NCBI GenBank assembly: GCA_963800255.1 | Contig: CAWDAK010000009.1 | Location: forward strand, 62,001 to 126,000 | Length of the DNA stretch: 64,000 nt | Source: DATFVA01 sp963800255 | GTDB lineage: Bacteria > Bacteroidota > Ignavibacteria > Ignavibacteriales > Ignavibacteriaceae | Direction of reading: 5' to 3' | Part shown: positions 26,959 through 35,622 of the stretch, in pieces | How positions within the stretch are numbered: position 1 is the first letter of the stretch | Layout of the letters: each line of letters starts with the position of its first letter | Position numbers and translations under genes: made by a program | Notes under the pieces: model-generated | What the model saw: only the letters and a program-made list of their open reading frames with translations | Told to the model about the DNA's origin: nothing | The model's database searches: none

Positions 26959-28989
26959 TTAACGGATAAGGTTAACCTGTTCTATTTCTGTATCCTGCGT
27001 AATTTTCTCAACGGTATCCATACCGTTCAATACCTCTCCGAAGATTGTATACCTCCCGTTAAGGTGGGGGTAACTTCCGGTGGTTACAAACCATTGTGAT
27101 CCTTCAGTATCCTTACCTGCACTAGCCATTCCAACCATACCTTTGTTGTATTCAAAAGGAGAGTATTCCGAAACAATTTCATAACCCGGACCACCCCAGC
27201 CAGTACCTGTCGGATCACCGCCCTGGATAACAAATCCCGGTACGACTCTATGAAAGGGGATACCATCAAAAAAATTCTTCTCTGCAAGCTGGCAGAAGCT
27301 GCCTGTTGTAACAGGGGCATACCCTGGAAGAAATGATACGGTAAATGACCCTTCCGAAGTAACTATCTCTGCCTGCCTGTATTTAAATGCTTCCTGCCAG
27401 TATTTGTCAAAGTTATCTATATCCTTTGATATTGAAAAAATGGTTTCACCTCTTATTCCGGCGGTAAATTTTTTAACAGAATATAGGCCGGAAGATGAAA
27501 GGATATCGACTATCCGGTTTTTTAACTCATCAGAAATCCGTTCGGCTAGACTTTCAAGTGACATTATTCCCTCAATAAATTCCGGATCATTGATATGAGC
27601 TGTAATTTGATTGATAATAATATCGCTCAGTCTTTCCTTATTATCATTTATAAACGACGAATCGATTCCATCTGCTGCGATTGATATTAATGGAGGTTTG
27701 TCTGCTGACAGGGCAGCGAGAAGGGTTCCGGCAACATCTGTGTTTGCCTGGTTAAAATTCAGTATTGATTCAAGTATTATCAGCTTTTCATGCAGGCGTA
27801 CAATACTGTAGTTTTCAGTTAAAATACTCAATGCCTGCTGCGATGCAGGATAAAGACCGCATACTTTAAAGCGGTATTCTGAAGAAATATTATCATTGAA
27901 AAACTTCACAAATACATCATTAAAATCCTCCGGGAAAAGGTCCAGGTAAGTTATGAATAATTCCCCCTGCGTGTATTTTTCCATCTCCGTATCCTTGTGC
28001 AGCTTCTCGCTCATCTTAAGGTAGAGGTATTGCTGAAGATCAGCAGGCAAGGTAATATTTTTCAAAGAGGCAGCAGCTTCACGTGAGATGTTTTTATTAT
28101 CTTCATCAAGAAAAGTGAGGTAGAAGTCCAGTTCTTCTCTCGTTCTGAAATTATAAAATACCGATGCCTTTGCTGTTTCAACTTCTGTCTGAAAGTCATT
28201 CTGTAACTTCAAACTCTTTAACAACTGAAAATTATCCGGGAAATATTTCAGCTTTCGAAGACAGCCCAGGAGGTAGGGGACAGGTTTCACCGTCACCGAA
28301 TTGAATTCTTTATAATCAATGATTTTTTCAAGGGTGTTCACAAGAAGATCTTTCTCATTTACCGATGGTTCTAACCTGTAGAGACAAAACGCCGCTTCGA
28401 ACTGCCGTGATGATGATGAGTATAACTCATTTTCAAGGACGGGTCTCACTGAATCTGCCGGGATTTTTCCGTCAGAAGATAAATAGTATAAAGCCATGGA
28501 GATACCGTTAAAGCGGGCTCTTGTATCGGCTGAATTATAATCTTCAACAAGAGTATAAGCAAAAGATGAGTCGGCAATTTTACCCAGAGCAATAAGTGAA
28601 TAATACCTTGTGAGAGGATCTGTGCTATCATTATAGAAGAGATGAGAAAGGAATTCAACGGATCTGGCGGAGGATCCTAATTGGCCCAGGGCGAAACAAA
28701 TTTCGCGGGCAAACTTATCTATGGGAAGTTTAAGAATAGGAGAAACAAAATTTGTATCCTCCGAAAGGCTAATGCTTAGCAGTCCTGCGATCACTTTCGT
28801 ATCGTCATTTGACTTCAGGTATTCTGTAGTGGTTACCTTATCGAAATTCCGTGTGAAGGCAGTAACGGCAAGCGCTCTGTCATCAGGAGTGTACTGGGCT
28901 GAGACTGAAGCAAAAAAAACTATTATGAAAAGCAGGCTCAATAATCCTGAGGTGCCGATAAGTTTGTTAATAATTTTGAGATGTTTCAT
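26959..28989 (-). CDS. exported HEAT-like repeat protein with C-terminal cyclophilin domain
   Basis: 676 residues from ATG 28989, chosen because a signal peptide follows directly (IGTSGLLSLLFIIVFFASVSAQ); the frame is open for 36 more residues upstream without a convincing signal. The middle (~450 residues) is helical, HEAT-like repeats such as FALGQLGSSARSVEFLSHLF. The C-terminal ~150 residues are a cyclophilin peptidyl-prolyl isomerase: FHRVVPGFVIQGGDPTGTG, GMASAGKDTEGSQWFVTTG and LNGRYTIFGEV hold the usual catalytic arginine and phenylalanine. It is probably a periplasmic folding factor with a client-binding repeat platform. Confidence 0.8.
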   Translation of the reverse strand: MKHLKIINKLIGTSGLLSLLFIIVFFASVSAQYTPDDRALAVTAFTRNFDKVTTTEYLKSNDDTKVIAGLLSISLSEDTNFVSPILKLPIDKFAREICFALGQLGSSARSVEFLSHLFYNDSTDPLTRYYSLIALGKIADSSFAYTLVEDYNSADTRARFNGISMALYYLSSDGKIPADSVRPVLENELYSSSSRQFEAAFCLYRLEPSVNEKDLLVNTLEKIIDYKEFNSVTVKPVPYLLGCLRKLKYFPDNFQLLKSLKLQNDFQTEVETAKASVFYNFRTREELDFYLTFLDEDNKNISREAAASLKNITLPADLQQYLYLKMSEKLHKDTEMEKYTQGELFITYLDLFPEDFNDVFVKFFNDNISSEYRFKVCGLYPASQQALSILTENYSIVRLHEKLIILESILNFNQANTDVAGTLLAALSADKPPLISIAADGIDSSFINDNKERLSDIIINQITAHINDPEFIEGIMSLESLAERISDELKNRIVDILSSSGLYSVKKFTAGIRGETIFSISKDIDNFDKYWQEAFKYRQAEIVTSEGSFTVSFLPGYAPVTTGSFCQLAEKNFFDGIPFHRVVPGFVIQGGDPTGTGWGGPGYEIVSEYSPFEYNKGMVGMASAGKDTEGSQWFVTTGSYPHLNGRYTIFGEVLNGMDTVEKITQDTEIEQVNLIR

Positions 28990-29209
28990 CTTTCTCGTCA
29001 GCTGCCTTTCAGATGCGGATGTGCTTAGATTTTTTGTCCTGCCTTGTTTCTTTACCTGTGAATTCCTGAAGCTAAAGGAATAACGATAAACGAGCATTAA
29101 GTTTAATTGGTGTTTTTACAAATATATTCTTGAATCTATTTATTCGATATTGAATAGGAATTAGATCCTGAAACCAATTCAATATTAAACCTTGAGGTAA
29201 CAGCCTATT

Positions 29210-30331
29210 TTAAATCGGAATTTCGTAAATCCTGTACTTCTTATAAAGCTCGCCGTTCATTACATTAGCTCCTCTGTTCATCATCTCATTATCCTCAAGG
29301 ACCCAGCTGGCTTCACCGAGGTTGATGCCGATTTTATCTGCTCTTGTCACTATTTCATAATAAAAAGAGGCATCGAGGCCCCGTTTCTGATATTCTGGAA
29401 CTATGCCAAGCGTAATAATTCTGCTCCAGGTAATCTTTTTCTTCTGAGTAAAAAGTTTAAGGAATCCGAAGGGAAAAAGTCTTCCATTCATTGATTTAAA
29501 TACCTGGTTGTAATCAAGCATCACCAGAGCAAAAGCCATGGTTTTACCTTTAATCTCGCCGAACAGTACAAGTGATGGTTCTACGAGGGCTTTCAGGTCT
29601 TTCGCCATTGCATCTATTTCCTCATTCGTCATTGGAATAAAACCCCAGTTAGGGGCCCAGGCTTTATTATAAACCTCTTTCACCTTATCCAGTTCCTTAT
29701 TGAACTCTTTCATATTAAGCTGTTTTATTTCCATTCCCGAACGCTTCTTCGCAAGTTCCGCAATTCTTTTTAATTTTTCTGAACTTAGCACCTTCTCTGT
29801 TTCAAGCTTGTATGCGTAAAGATCCTTAGCTTTCTTCAGCCCGTAATTCTCACAAAGATCCAGGTAATATTTCGGATTGTAAGTCATTAGCAGCCTGGGT
29901 TCATCATCAAATCCTTCCATCAGCATACCGTATTCATCATTGCTGGAAGGATTTGCAGGTCCCCGCATTTCAGTCATACCATGTTCCTTCAGCCACTGTT
30001 TCGCGGTATCAAAAAGCTTGTCTGCAATCTCCTGGTCGTTTGTACACTCGAAGAATCCGAAGAATCCAACCTTATCATTGTGGTATTTATTATGTAGATC
30101 ATTCTTTATAGCGCCGATCCGCCCCACTAGCTGGCCGTTTTTTTCAGCAAGGAAGAAATCAGCTTCAGCATGCTGATAAAAAGGATTCTTCTTTTTATCA
30201 AGCAGCTTTTTTCTGTCCATCAGAAGCGGTGGTACCCAATGACTGTCGTCTTTGTATATTTTCCAGGGGAGTTTAATGAATCTCATTAAATCTGATTGAT
30301 TCTCAACCTTGATGATTTTTATTTCGCTCAT
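29210..30331 (-). CDS. GNAT-family acyltransferase, candidate bacterial ceramide synthase
   Basis: 373 residues, cytoplasmic. The N-terminal part (FIKLPWKIYKDDSHWVPPLL and PFYQHAEADFFLAEKNGQLV) and the GNAT core with GIVPEYQKRGLDASFYYEIV are typical of a large GNAT subfamily common in this phylum. It lies 91 bases downstream of the serine palmitoyltransferase-like gene, with a terminator between them. GNAT proteins are known to act as bacterial ceramide synthases (bCerS) beside Spt and CerR in Caulobacter; the neighbours here suggest the same job, but the sequence alone shows only the superfamily. Confidence 0.65.
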   Translation of the reverse strand: MSEIKIIKVENQSDLMRFIKLPWKIYKDDSHWVPPLLMDRKKLLDKKKNPFYQHAEADFFLAEKNGQLVGRIGAIKNDLHNKYHNDKVGFFGFFECTNDQEIADKLFDTAKQWLKEHGMTEMRGPANPSSNDEYGMLMEGFDDEPRLLMTYNPKYYLDLCENYGLKKAKDLYAYKLETEKVLSSEKLKRIAELAKKRSGMEIKQLNMKEFNKELDKVKEVYNKAWAPNWGFIPMTNEEIDAMAKDLKALVEPSLVLFGEIKGKTMAFALVMLDYNQVFKSMNGRLFPFGFLKLFTQKKKITWSRIITLGIVPEYQKRGLDASFYYEIVTRADKIGINLGEASWVLEDNEMMNRGANVMNGELYKKYRIYEIPI

Positions 30332-30350
30332 ATCAACCGCCGTTATATTT

Positions 30351-30384
30351 AAAAAATAAAAGCATACCTTTTGGGGGTATGCTT
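30351..30384 (-). terminator. terminator between the Spt-like and GNAT genes
   Basis: A 9-bp stem (30360-30368 AAGCATACC with 30376-30384 GGTATGCTT) with a 7-nt loop is followed on the minus strand by TTTATTTTTT. It lies about 40 bases after the Spt-like stop, so read-through into the GNAT gene should be reduced. Confidence 0.7.
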
Positions 30385-30422
30385 ATGTATAATCTGATTT
30401 AAGAAAGATGAATAAATTAGGA

Positions 30423-31616
30423 TCAACTAATTAAACCTAGTTTTTTTCCGGTGTCTTTAAATATTTCAAGGATCCTGTCAAGGTGCTCATCTTCATGAGT
30501 AGCCATGTAACTTGTCCTCATCATCTGTCTTCCGGGAGGAACTCCGGGTGAAATAAATACATTAACAAAAACGCCCGCATCATAAAGCATTTTCCACATC
30601 TGGAAGGCCAGCTGATCATCGCCGACTATAACAGGAACAATTGCCGTTCTGCCGTCAAGAACATTAAAGCCCATTTCTTTAAGACCGTTTCTCATCTTAG
30701 CCGCATTTCTTATGAGTTTATCAACTCTTTCAGGTTCGGCTTCAAGAATTTCAAGAGCTGCAAGGGCCGATGCAACAGAAGCAGGTGTAGGAGATGCACT
30801 GAATATCAGGGCAGGGGAGTGATGCTTAATATAATTTATAACCTTAGCTTCACCGCTTACAAATCCTCCAAGCGAGGCAAATGTTTTACTGAAGGTACCC
30901 ATTGTCATATCGATTTCCTTCTCCAAACCAAACTCGCTTGCCGTCCCTTTACCATTTTTTCCGATCACACCAACTGAATGAGCGTCATCTATCAATATTC
31001 TGCATCCGTACTCTTTTGCAATCTTATTCAGTCTTGGAAGATCTATAATTTCACCGCCGGTTGAAAAAACTCCATCGCTCACAATAAGCTTTCCGGCTTC
31101 AGGAGGAAGTTTCTTTACTACTCGTTCAAGGTCATCCATATCGTTATGTTTATAGCGAACAAAGTCTGCAGTTGCACCTTTGGCCATTAAAGTGCCGGCA
31201 ACAAGACAGGCATGGTTATCCTTGTCAGTTATTACGTAATCACCGCGTTGCACTAGAGTTGGTATGATTCCCTGTCCCGTCTGGTAGCCCGTGCTGAAAA
31301 GAAGGACAGCCTCACTGTCGAAAAACTTAGCAAGCCGTTCCTCCAGCTCTACATGAAGATCAAGCGTACCGGTAAGATATCTCGATCCGGAGCAGCCTGT
31401 ACCATATTTCTCAACTGCTTTAATAGCAGCTTCTTTAACTTTTGGGTGGGCAGTTAATCCAAGATAGTTGTTGGAACCTGCCATAATTACTTTGCGTCCT
31501 TCAATTTGAACCACGGGACCTTCGTTTTCTTCGATAGGTCTGAAATAAGGATATAAACCTGAAGCCTTAACCTCATCAGCCCTGGTGAACTCGTAACACT
31601 TTTTAAATAGATCCAA
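30423..31616 (-). CDS. serine palmitoyltransferase-like alpha-oxoamine synthase
   Basis: A PLP enzyme that joins an acyl-CoA to an amino acid with loss of CO2. The start is TTG 31616: AGGAGG lies eight bases upstream and the longer frame would overlap the divergent SDR gene. The 397-residue protein opens MDLFKKCYEF. It has GLYPYFRPIE, MAGSNNYLGLT and GTGCSGSRYLTGTLDLHVEL, which fit Bacteroidota serine palmitoyltransferases better than glycine C-acetyltransferase. H135 stacks on PLP, DDAH is at 210-213, and the Schiff-base lysine K244 is in GTFSKTF. Divergent from an extended SDR and upstream of a GNAT gene, it fits the first step of sphingolipid synthesis. Kbl or AONS activity remains possible. 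Confidence 0.8.
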   Translation of the reverse strand: MDLFKKCYEFTRADEVKASGLYPYFRPIEENEGPVVQIEGRKVIMAGSNNYLGLTAHPKVKEAAIKAVEKYGTGCSGSRYLTGTLDLHVELEERLAKFFDSEAVLLFSTGYQTGQGIIPTLVQRGDYVITDKDNHACLVAGTLMAKGATADFVRYKHNDMDDLERVVKKLPPEAGKLIVSDGVFSTGGEIIDLPRLNKIAKEYGCRILIDDAHSVGVIGKNGKGTASEFGLEKEIDMTMGTFSKTFASLGGFVSGEAKVINYIKHHSPALIFSASPTPASVASALAALEILEAEPERVDKLIRNAAKMRNGLKEMGFNVLDGRTAIVPVIVGDDQLAFQMWKMLYDAGVFVNVFISPGVPPGRQMMRTSYMATHEDEHLDRILEIFKDTGKKLGLIS

Positions 31617-31733
31617 AAAAAACCTCCTGGAAATACCTGATACTTGAATGAATTTAAGAATCAGACAATAATTTCTTAAATTTTGGCGGTTCAATGTAAA
31701 ATTTAATAGAAATAAAAACAAATAAACTTTGGT

Positions 31734-32726
31734 ATGAAAAATCCTCCTATTGCTGTTGTTACCGGCGCTAATGGTTTCGTAGGAAGCCATCTTGTGGATC
31801 ATTTGATTGAAAAAGGCTACCGTGTCAGGTGCATTATAAGAAAAACGAGCGACACTAAGTGGCTTCGGGGAAAAGAACTGGAGATCCACGATTGCGGATT
31901 ATTTGATAAGGATGGCCTGCGAAAGGCATTTGACGGAGCTGAATATATTTTTCACGTGGCGGGTGTTGTAAAGTCAAAAAAACCTGAAGGATACTTCAAA
32001 GGAAATGTTGATACTACACGCTCACTTCTTGAAGCCGCGCTGGAGTACAGGCATACGATAAAAAGATTTCTGGTTGTCAGCAGCCAGACAGCCGCAGGAC
32101 CTTCATTCGATGAACAGCCTGTGGTGGAGTCAGACGAACCGCATCCAATAACAACCTATGGCAGAAGTAAACTTGCCCAGGAAAACCTTGTAATGGAGTA
32201 TGGTGACCGTATTCCTGTAACGATTTGCAGGGCTCCGGCTGTTTATGGTGAAAGAGATACAGAGATTTTTATTTTCTTTCAAACTTTCGCAAAAGGACTT
32301 TTCACTACCATTGGATTTGACAGGAAGCTAATAAGTCTTATTCATGCAGATGATCTCGTGAGGGGATTCATCCTGGCTGCAGAAAGCGAAGCTGCAGCGG
32401 GGCAGACATATTTTATCAGCTCTGAAAAATTTTACACATGGGAAGAGATCGGGGATATAACGAAGAAGGTTATGAACAAGAAGCCTTTACATGTGAAAGT
32501 TCCTCATTCTATAGTCTATTTTATTGCTTCAATTGCACAATTCTTTGCAAGATTCAGCAGAAAGCCCGCCACACTAAACATTGAAAAAGCAAAGGACATC
32601 ACCCGGCATGCCTGGATATGTTCCACTCAGAAAGCCGTCGATCAAATAGGTTACCGTCAAGAAATTTCGGCTGAACAGGGAATAAAGAAAACGGTAGGCT
32701 GGTATAAACAAAAGGGTTGGTTGTAG
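31734..32726 (+). CDS. extended SDR, NAD-dependent epimerase/dehydratase, candidate ceramide reductase
   Basis: 330 residues. The Rossmann signature is VTGANGFVGSHLVDH, the active site pair is in TYGRSKLAQE, and SxxT-like SSQTAAGPS gives the serine. The C-terminal half includes LIHADDLVRGFILA and an amphipathic hydrophobic patch (SIVYFIASIAQFFARF), consistent with a lipid substrate. It faces the serine palmitoyltransferase-like gene across 117 bases, which should hold both promoters. In Caulobacter a protein of this type (CerR) reduces the 3-keto group of the ceramide precursor; assignment of that role here is inference from context. Confidence 0.75.
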   Translation: MKNPPIAVVTGANGFVGSHLVDHLIEKGYRVRCIIRKTSDTKWLRGKELEIHDCGLFDKDGLRKAFDGAEYIFHVAGVVKSKKPEGYFKGNVDTTRSLLEAALEYRHTIKRFLVVSSQTAAGPSFDEQPVVESDEPHPITTYGRSKLAQENLVMEYGDRIPVTICRAPAVYGERDTEIFIFFQTFAKGLFTTIGFDRKLISLIHADDLVRGFILAAESEAAAGQTYFISSEKFYTWEEIGDITKKVMNKKPLHVKVPHSIVYFIASIAQFFARFSRKPATLNIEKAKDITRHAWICSTQKAVDQIGYRQEISAEQGIKKTVGWYKQKGWL

Positions 32727-33123
32727 GCCGTAGTTAAATGAACTGAAGAAACATCCAAAGCAAGGGGTAACTTTCAGCGCGAGATTCCAAAGACCCTGGA
32801 AAATGAAGCAATAAAGAATTCGTCGGCATTTTATTACCCGCTTGTGGAGTGTTGAAAAATTAAATAGTATGACAAAAATGACAGACTATTTATTTATCCA
32901 GTATTTGCCTGCCTGTTATAGGCCTTTTGTGCGCCTTTTACTCTCAAAATGAGACAACTGCAAAACAGCGTAAAAACGCATTTTTTGAATGTTGAAAAAT
33001 TCTATAGTGTGACAAAAATGGTAGAGTGAATGCGCTACAGGATGGGGGAGATACGCCGCAGGAAAAATCTATAACATAGGATTGTGATAAACCTGAAGGT
33101 GCAGGAGAAAGCTTTTAATTCTC
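32727..33123. other. intergenic region with a direct repeat
   Basis: About 400 bases without a convincing gene. It carries two copies of a 32-base element (32849-32880 and 32989-33020), 140 bases apart and differing at 4 positions. Both contain TGTTGAAAAATT followed by TGACAAAAATG. The second copy follows a short GCGT/ACGC hairpin and T6. Confidence 0.5.
32849..33020. repeat. pair of 32-base direct repeats
   Basis: The copies at 32849-32880 and 32989-33020 share TGTTGAAAAATT, a 9-base partly variable centre, and GTGACAAAAATG/ATGACAAAAATG. They may be paired binding sites of a regulator or scars of a small mobile element; neither copy overlaps a gene. Confidence 0.5.
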
Positions 33124-33528
33124 CTAGTTGCATTCCGCACCTTCCTTTATCCAGGTCCTTATACCCTTTATCTGATTTGAAGTAAGAGGGGGATAACCTG
33201 CCGGGGGCATAGGAAAATTGCCGATCCCTTCAATTGCCCACACCAATCTACTGTTATCAGGTTCTCCAGGAAAAACAACTGAAAAGTCAGCTTTAGTATT
33301 CGCGCAGGAAGTAAGGCTGATACCGCCAGCTCGGGCTGCGTCTTCGTGGCATCCGGCATTAGCACATTTGAGATTAAAAACAGGCTGAATATCCTGTGAA
33401 TAGCTGACGTTGGAATCAGGTATAACTCTTTTGTCAAGGTCGCTGCCGGTAATTTGATCTTTACACCCGGTATGAGACAGAACAATGATAAACAGGACCA
33501 TCAGAAGAAGCGAAAATATTTTTTTCAT
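33124..33528 (-). CDS. small exported c-type cytochrome-like protein
   Basis: 134 residues from ATG 33528, chosen over an upstream ATG because MKKIFSLLLMVLFIIVLSHTGC is a lipoprotein-type signal. The mature part has a single haem-like motif NLKCANAGCHEDAA, a CX4CH spacing rather than CXXCH, followed by GGISLTSCANTKADF and the methionine-rich segment NFPMPPAGYPPLTS, whose MPP resembles the sixth-ligand region of planctomycete-type cytochromes. It ends in IRTWIKEGAECN. A monohaem electron carrier at the envelope is likely. Confidence 0.7.
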   Translation of the reverse strand: MKKIFSLLLMVLFIIVLSHTGCKDQITGSDLDKRVIPDSNVSYSQDIQPVFNLKCANAGCHEDAARAGGISLTSCANTKADFSVVFPGEPDNSRLVWAIEGIGNFPMPPAGYPPLTSNQIKGIRTWIKEGAECN

Positions 33529-33741
33529 TTTTGATTCAAATGGATTAAAATCTTTAAATAACAGGATTAATCTATACAGAAAAACCAACATGAATCAATT
33601 TAAAATTAAGAACCCTCCAGAAGGGAATGGAGAGGCAGAATTTTCATCTATACAACCGGAATTAAATTTTATGGGGAGCCTGGCCAGACTCTGGTCTCTC
33701 TGATTCCCGGTCGGCACCCGAAGAATAATTAGCCAGTTAAC

Positions 33742-34116
33742 TTATAATGGACCCTCTGGATAAACTTTTTTCAAAGCTGCCAGGAGTTCACCCTTTGTGA
33801 AAGGTTTTTTAATAAGCACATTAGGTCCTCCAACTTCTACATCAACTACGTCTTCCATTTTTCCGGTCATAAATATAACAGGAATCTTATTATGTTTTAA
33901 TACTGCCTTCGCAGCCTCATAACCATCCATTTTTCCCTGGAGAAAAATATCCATTATCAGAATTTCCGGGTCATCCGCCTGGGCATATTCTAACAACTCC
34001 TCTCCGGTCCTGAATGTAGCTTCTACATTAAATCCCCATTCTTCAAGTGAACGTTGTAAATCCAATGCTATTATAGCTTCATCTTCGGCAACTAGTACTC
34101 TAGGTCTTTTACTCAT
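33742..34116 (-). CDS. single-domain response regulator
   Basis: 124 residues, receiver only. The acidic pocket is VLVAEDEAIIALDLQ, the acceptor aspartate is in LIMDIFLQGKMDG, the switch threonine in VIFMTGK and the lysine in LIKKPFTKG. No kinase is adjacent, so it may be served by one of the orphan or hybrid kinases. It resembles the receivers at 1-345 and of the two cyclases (same AEDxxIIALDL start), suggesting a common expansion. Confidence 0.9.
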   Translation of the reverse strand: MSKRPRVLVAEDEAIIALDLQRSLEEWGFNVEATFRTGEELLEYAQADDPEILIMDIFLQGKMDGYEAAKAVLKHNKIPVIFMTGKMEDVVDVEVGGPNVLIKKPFTKGELLAALKKVYPEGPL

Positions 34117-34245
34117 ATCTTTTTTGCATTATGATAGGAAAAATTGGCTAGAACCAATGTGATTAGGCTGGAAAACAATATAATTATCAGACATTAGCGT
34201 ACTTTTTCCTTTTCTTAATTATTTTTATATTTGCTGACCTATTAT

Positions 34246-34318
<73 letters not shown>

Positions 34319-34324
34319 CTTTTT

Positions 34325-34355
34325 AAGCCTCTGCTTATTTTCAGAGGCTTTTTTT
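34325..34355 (+). terminator. terminator after tRNA-Ala (GGC)
   Basis: A perfect 9-bp stem AAGCCTCTG/CAGAGGCTT (34325-34333 with 34342-34350) with an 8-nt loop and a run of seven T, directly after the tRNA. Confidence 0.85.
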
Positions 34356-34501
34356 AATGTCACAGGCAAATTGTTGTTTACATGAATCTTACCTTGAACG
34401 TTGTGTGAGGAAAGAATCAGAATCCTTCCTCAGGCTTTATAAAAGGAGTTAAAAGATCGTTACATTCTTATAAAATTTAATCATTATTAAAATGTAGGAT
34501 T

Positions 34502-34894
34502 ATGAAGGAAGAAGATAAACTTGAAATAGGATCAGTTATCTGGACCGACCTGACTGTTCCTGACGCTGTTAAGGTGAAAAATTTCTACGGCAGCGTAATA
34601 GGCTGGAAGTCTGAACCGGTTTCAATGGGTGAGTATAATGATTTCAGCATGAATAGTCCTGATTCCGGCCGGACGGTTGCAGGCATTTGTCATTCAAAAG
34701 GAGTAAATGCTGATCTTCCGCCTCAGTGGCTGATTTATTTTGCTGTTAAGGATGTTGATGAGTCGGCAAAGCTATGCAGAGAGAGCGGAGGCAAAATAAT
34801 AGCCGGACCCAGGGATATGGGACAATACGGAAGATACTGCGTAATCCAGGACCCGGCGGGAGCTGTAGCAGCACTTTTTTCACCAAAAGAATAA
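34502..34894 (+). CDS. VOC (glyoxalase/bleomycin-resistance fold) protein
   Basis: 130 residues forming two beta-alpha-beta-beta-beta units. The first is IGSVIWTDLTVPDAVKVKNF and the second WLIYFAVKDVDESAKLC, ending CVIQDPAGAVAALF. Related VOC proteins are often called glyoxalase-like or bind small hydrophobic molecules; metal ligands are not complete enough here to predict the reaction. It stands alone, 180 bases after the tRNA terminator. Confidence 0.8.
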   Translation: MKEEDKLEIGSVIWTDLTVPDAVKVKNFYGSVIGWKSEPVSMGEYNDFSMNSPDSGRTVAGICHSKGVNADLPPQWLIYFAVKDVDESAKLCRESGGKIIAGPRDMGQYGRYCVIQDPAGAVAALFSPKE

Positions 34895-34984
34895 GCACAC
34901 TTTGTCAGATAAAAAGTAAACTTTTCTACGTGGCTTATGGAGTAGAAATTTCGTTCGGTTAACTTAAATTCTCACTATATTATT

Positions 34985-35246
34985 ATTATAGTGTTAAGGG
35001 TGATTTCCCAAATACGTCATAATGTTCTATAATAGGGAGAGATTCACCGTAGAGCAAAGCGGCTTCGTTACACTTAAAGTTTATGATCCTCTGGGCAGGG
35101 AAGTTACCGTTCTTGTAAATGAAGAAAAGAGCACAGGGAGTTATTCCGCTGAATTCAGCGGGGCTGGACTTTCAAGCGGAAATTATTTTTACAGGCTGCA
35201 GGCAAGCAGTTTCATAAAAACAAGAAAATTTGTGCTGCTCAAATAA
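34985..35246 (+). pseudogene. orphan T9SS C-terminal sorting-domain fragment
   Basis: The open frame from ATG 35022 (74 residues) is simply the second half of a T9SS type A sorting domain: RFTVEQSGFVTLKVYDPLGR, then LSSGNYFYRLQAS and the ending KFVLLK. No signal peptide or cargo domain precedes it. Just upstream, in another frame, TTC CCA AAT suggests the remains of the FPNPFNP motif, followed by stops. It looks like the tail of a deleted secreted-protein gene. Confidence 0.6.
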
Positions 35247-35247
35247 A

Positions 35248-35622
35248 TTAAAGCAGCCTGCGTGTGCCCGGTAAATTCCGGCCGAAATTAAAGCTCGTAA
35301 CTGCATCAGTGCTAGAAAGATAGGTATGAAAGATCCTTTTCACTCCACTGTATATAAATACCTGTGGAGGGAGAACGAGCTTCATTTTACCTCCGTACTC
35401 AGAAATCTTTTTTGACGCGATTACAAGAACTCCAAGAAATGTAGCATCAACCACATCACAGCCTGCAAGATCAATAACAATCTTTTCATATCCCAGGATA
35501 ATATCCGATTCCAGATAATCCTGAAATTCCAATGCATCATGCAATGTAGTTTTATCCAGGGTGACGTGAATTATTAATACGTCATCCTTGAATTCTCGTT
35601 TGAATTGTTCCATAAATGACAC
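35248..35622 (-). CDS. STAS-domain protein (anti-sigma antagonist-like)
   Basis: 124 residues, a single STAS fold: IIHVTLDKTTLHDALEFQDY, then KIVIDLAGCDVVDATFLGVL. In SpoIIAA-type antagonists the helix carries DSSGLGVL with the phospho-serine; here it is DATFLGVL, so the phospho-site would be threonine or absent. Partner anti-sigma kinases are not in the window. An internal ATG at residue 4 is an equally possible start. Its stop almost touches the T9SS fragment on the opposite strand. Confidence 0.8.
   Translation of the reverse strand: MSFMEQFKREFKDDVLIIHVTLDKTTLHDALEFQDYLESDIILGYEKIVIDLAGCDVVDATFLGVLVIASKKISEYGGKMKLVLPPQVFIYSGVKRIFHTYLSSTDAVTSFNFGRNLPGTRRLL

Noticed and set aside
28990..29097. 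Upstream start of the HEAT/cyclophilin gene
   Set aside because: The extra 36 residues are charged and would bury the signal peptide that starts at the ATG at 28989.
31617..31889. Longer N-terminus of the serine palmitoyltransferase-like protein (start at 31889)
   Set aside because: It would overlap the divergent SDR gene at 31734 by 156 bases and its added residues do not match the family, while TTG 31616 has AGGAGG at the right distance.
32727..32850. Minus-strand open frame of about 30 residues after the SDR gene
   Set aside because: It has no ribosome site and no recognisable composition beyond chance.
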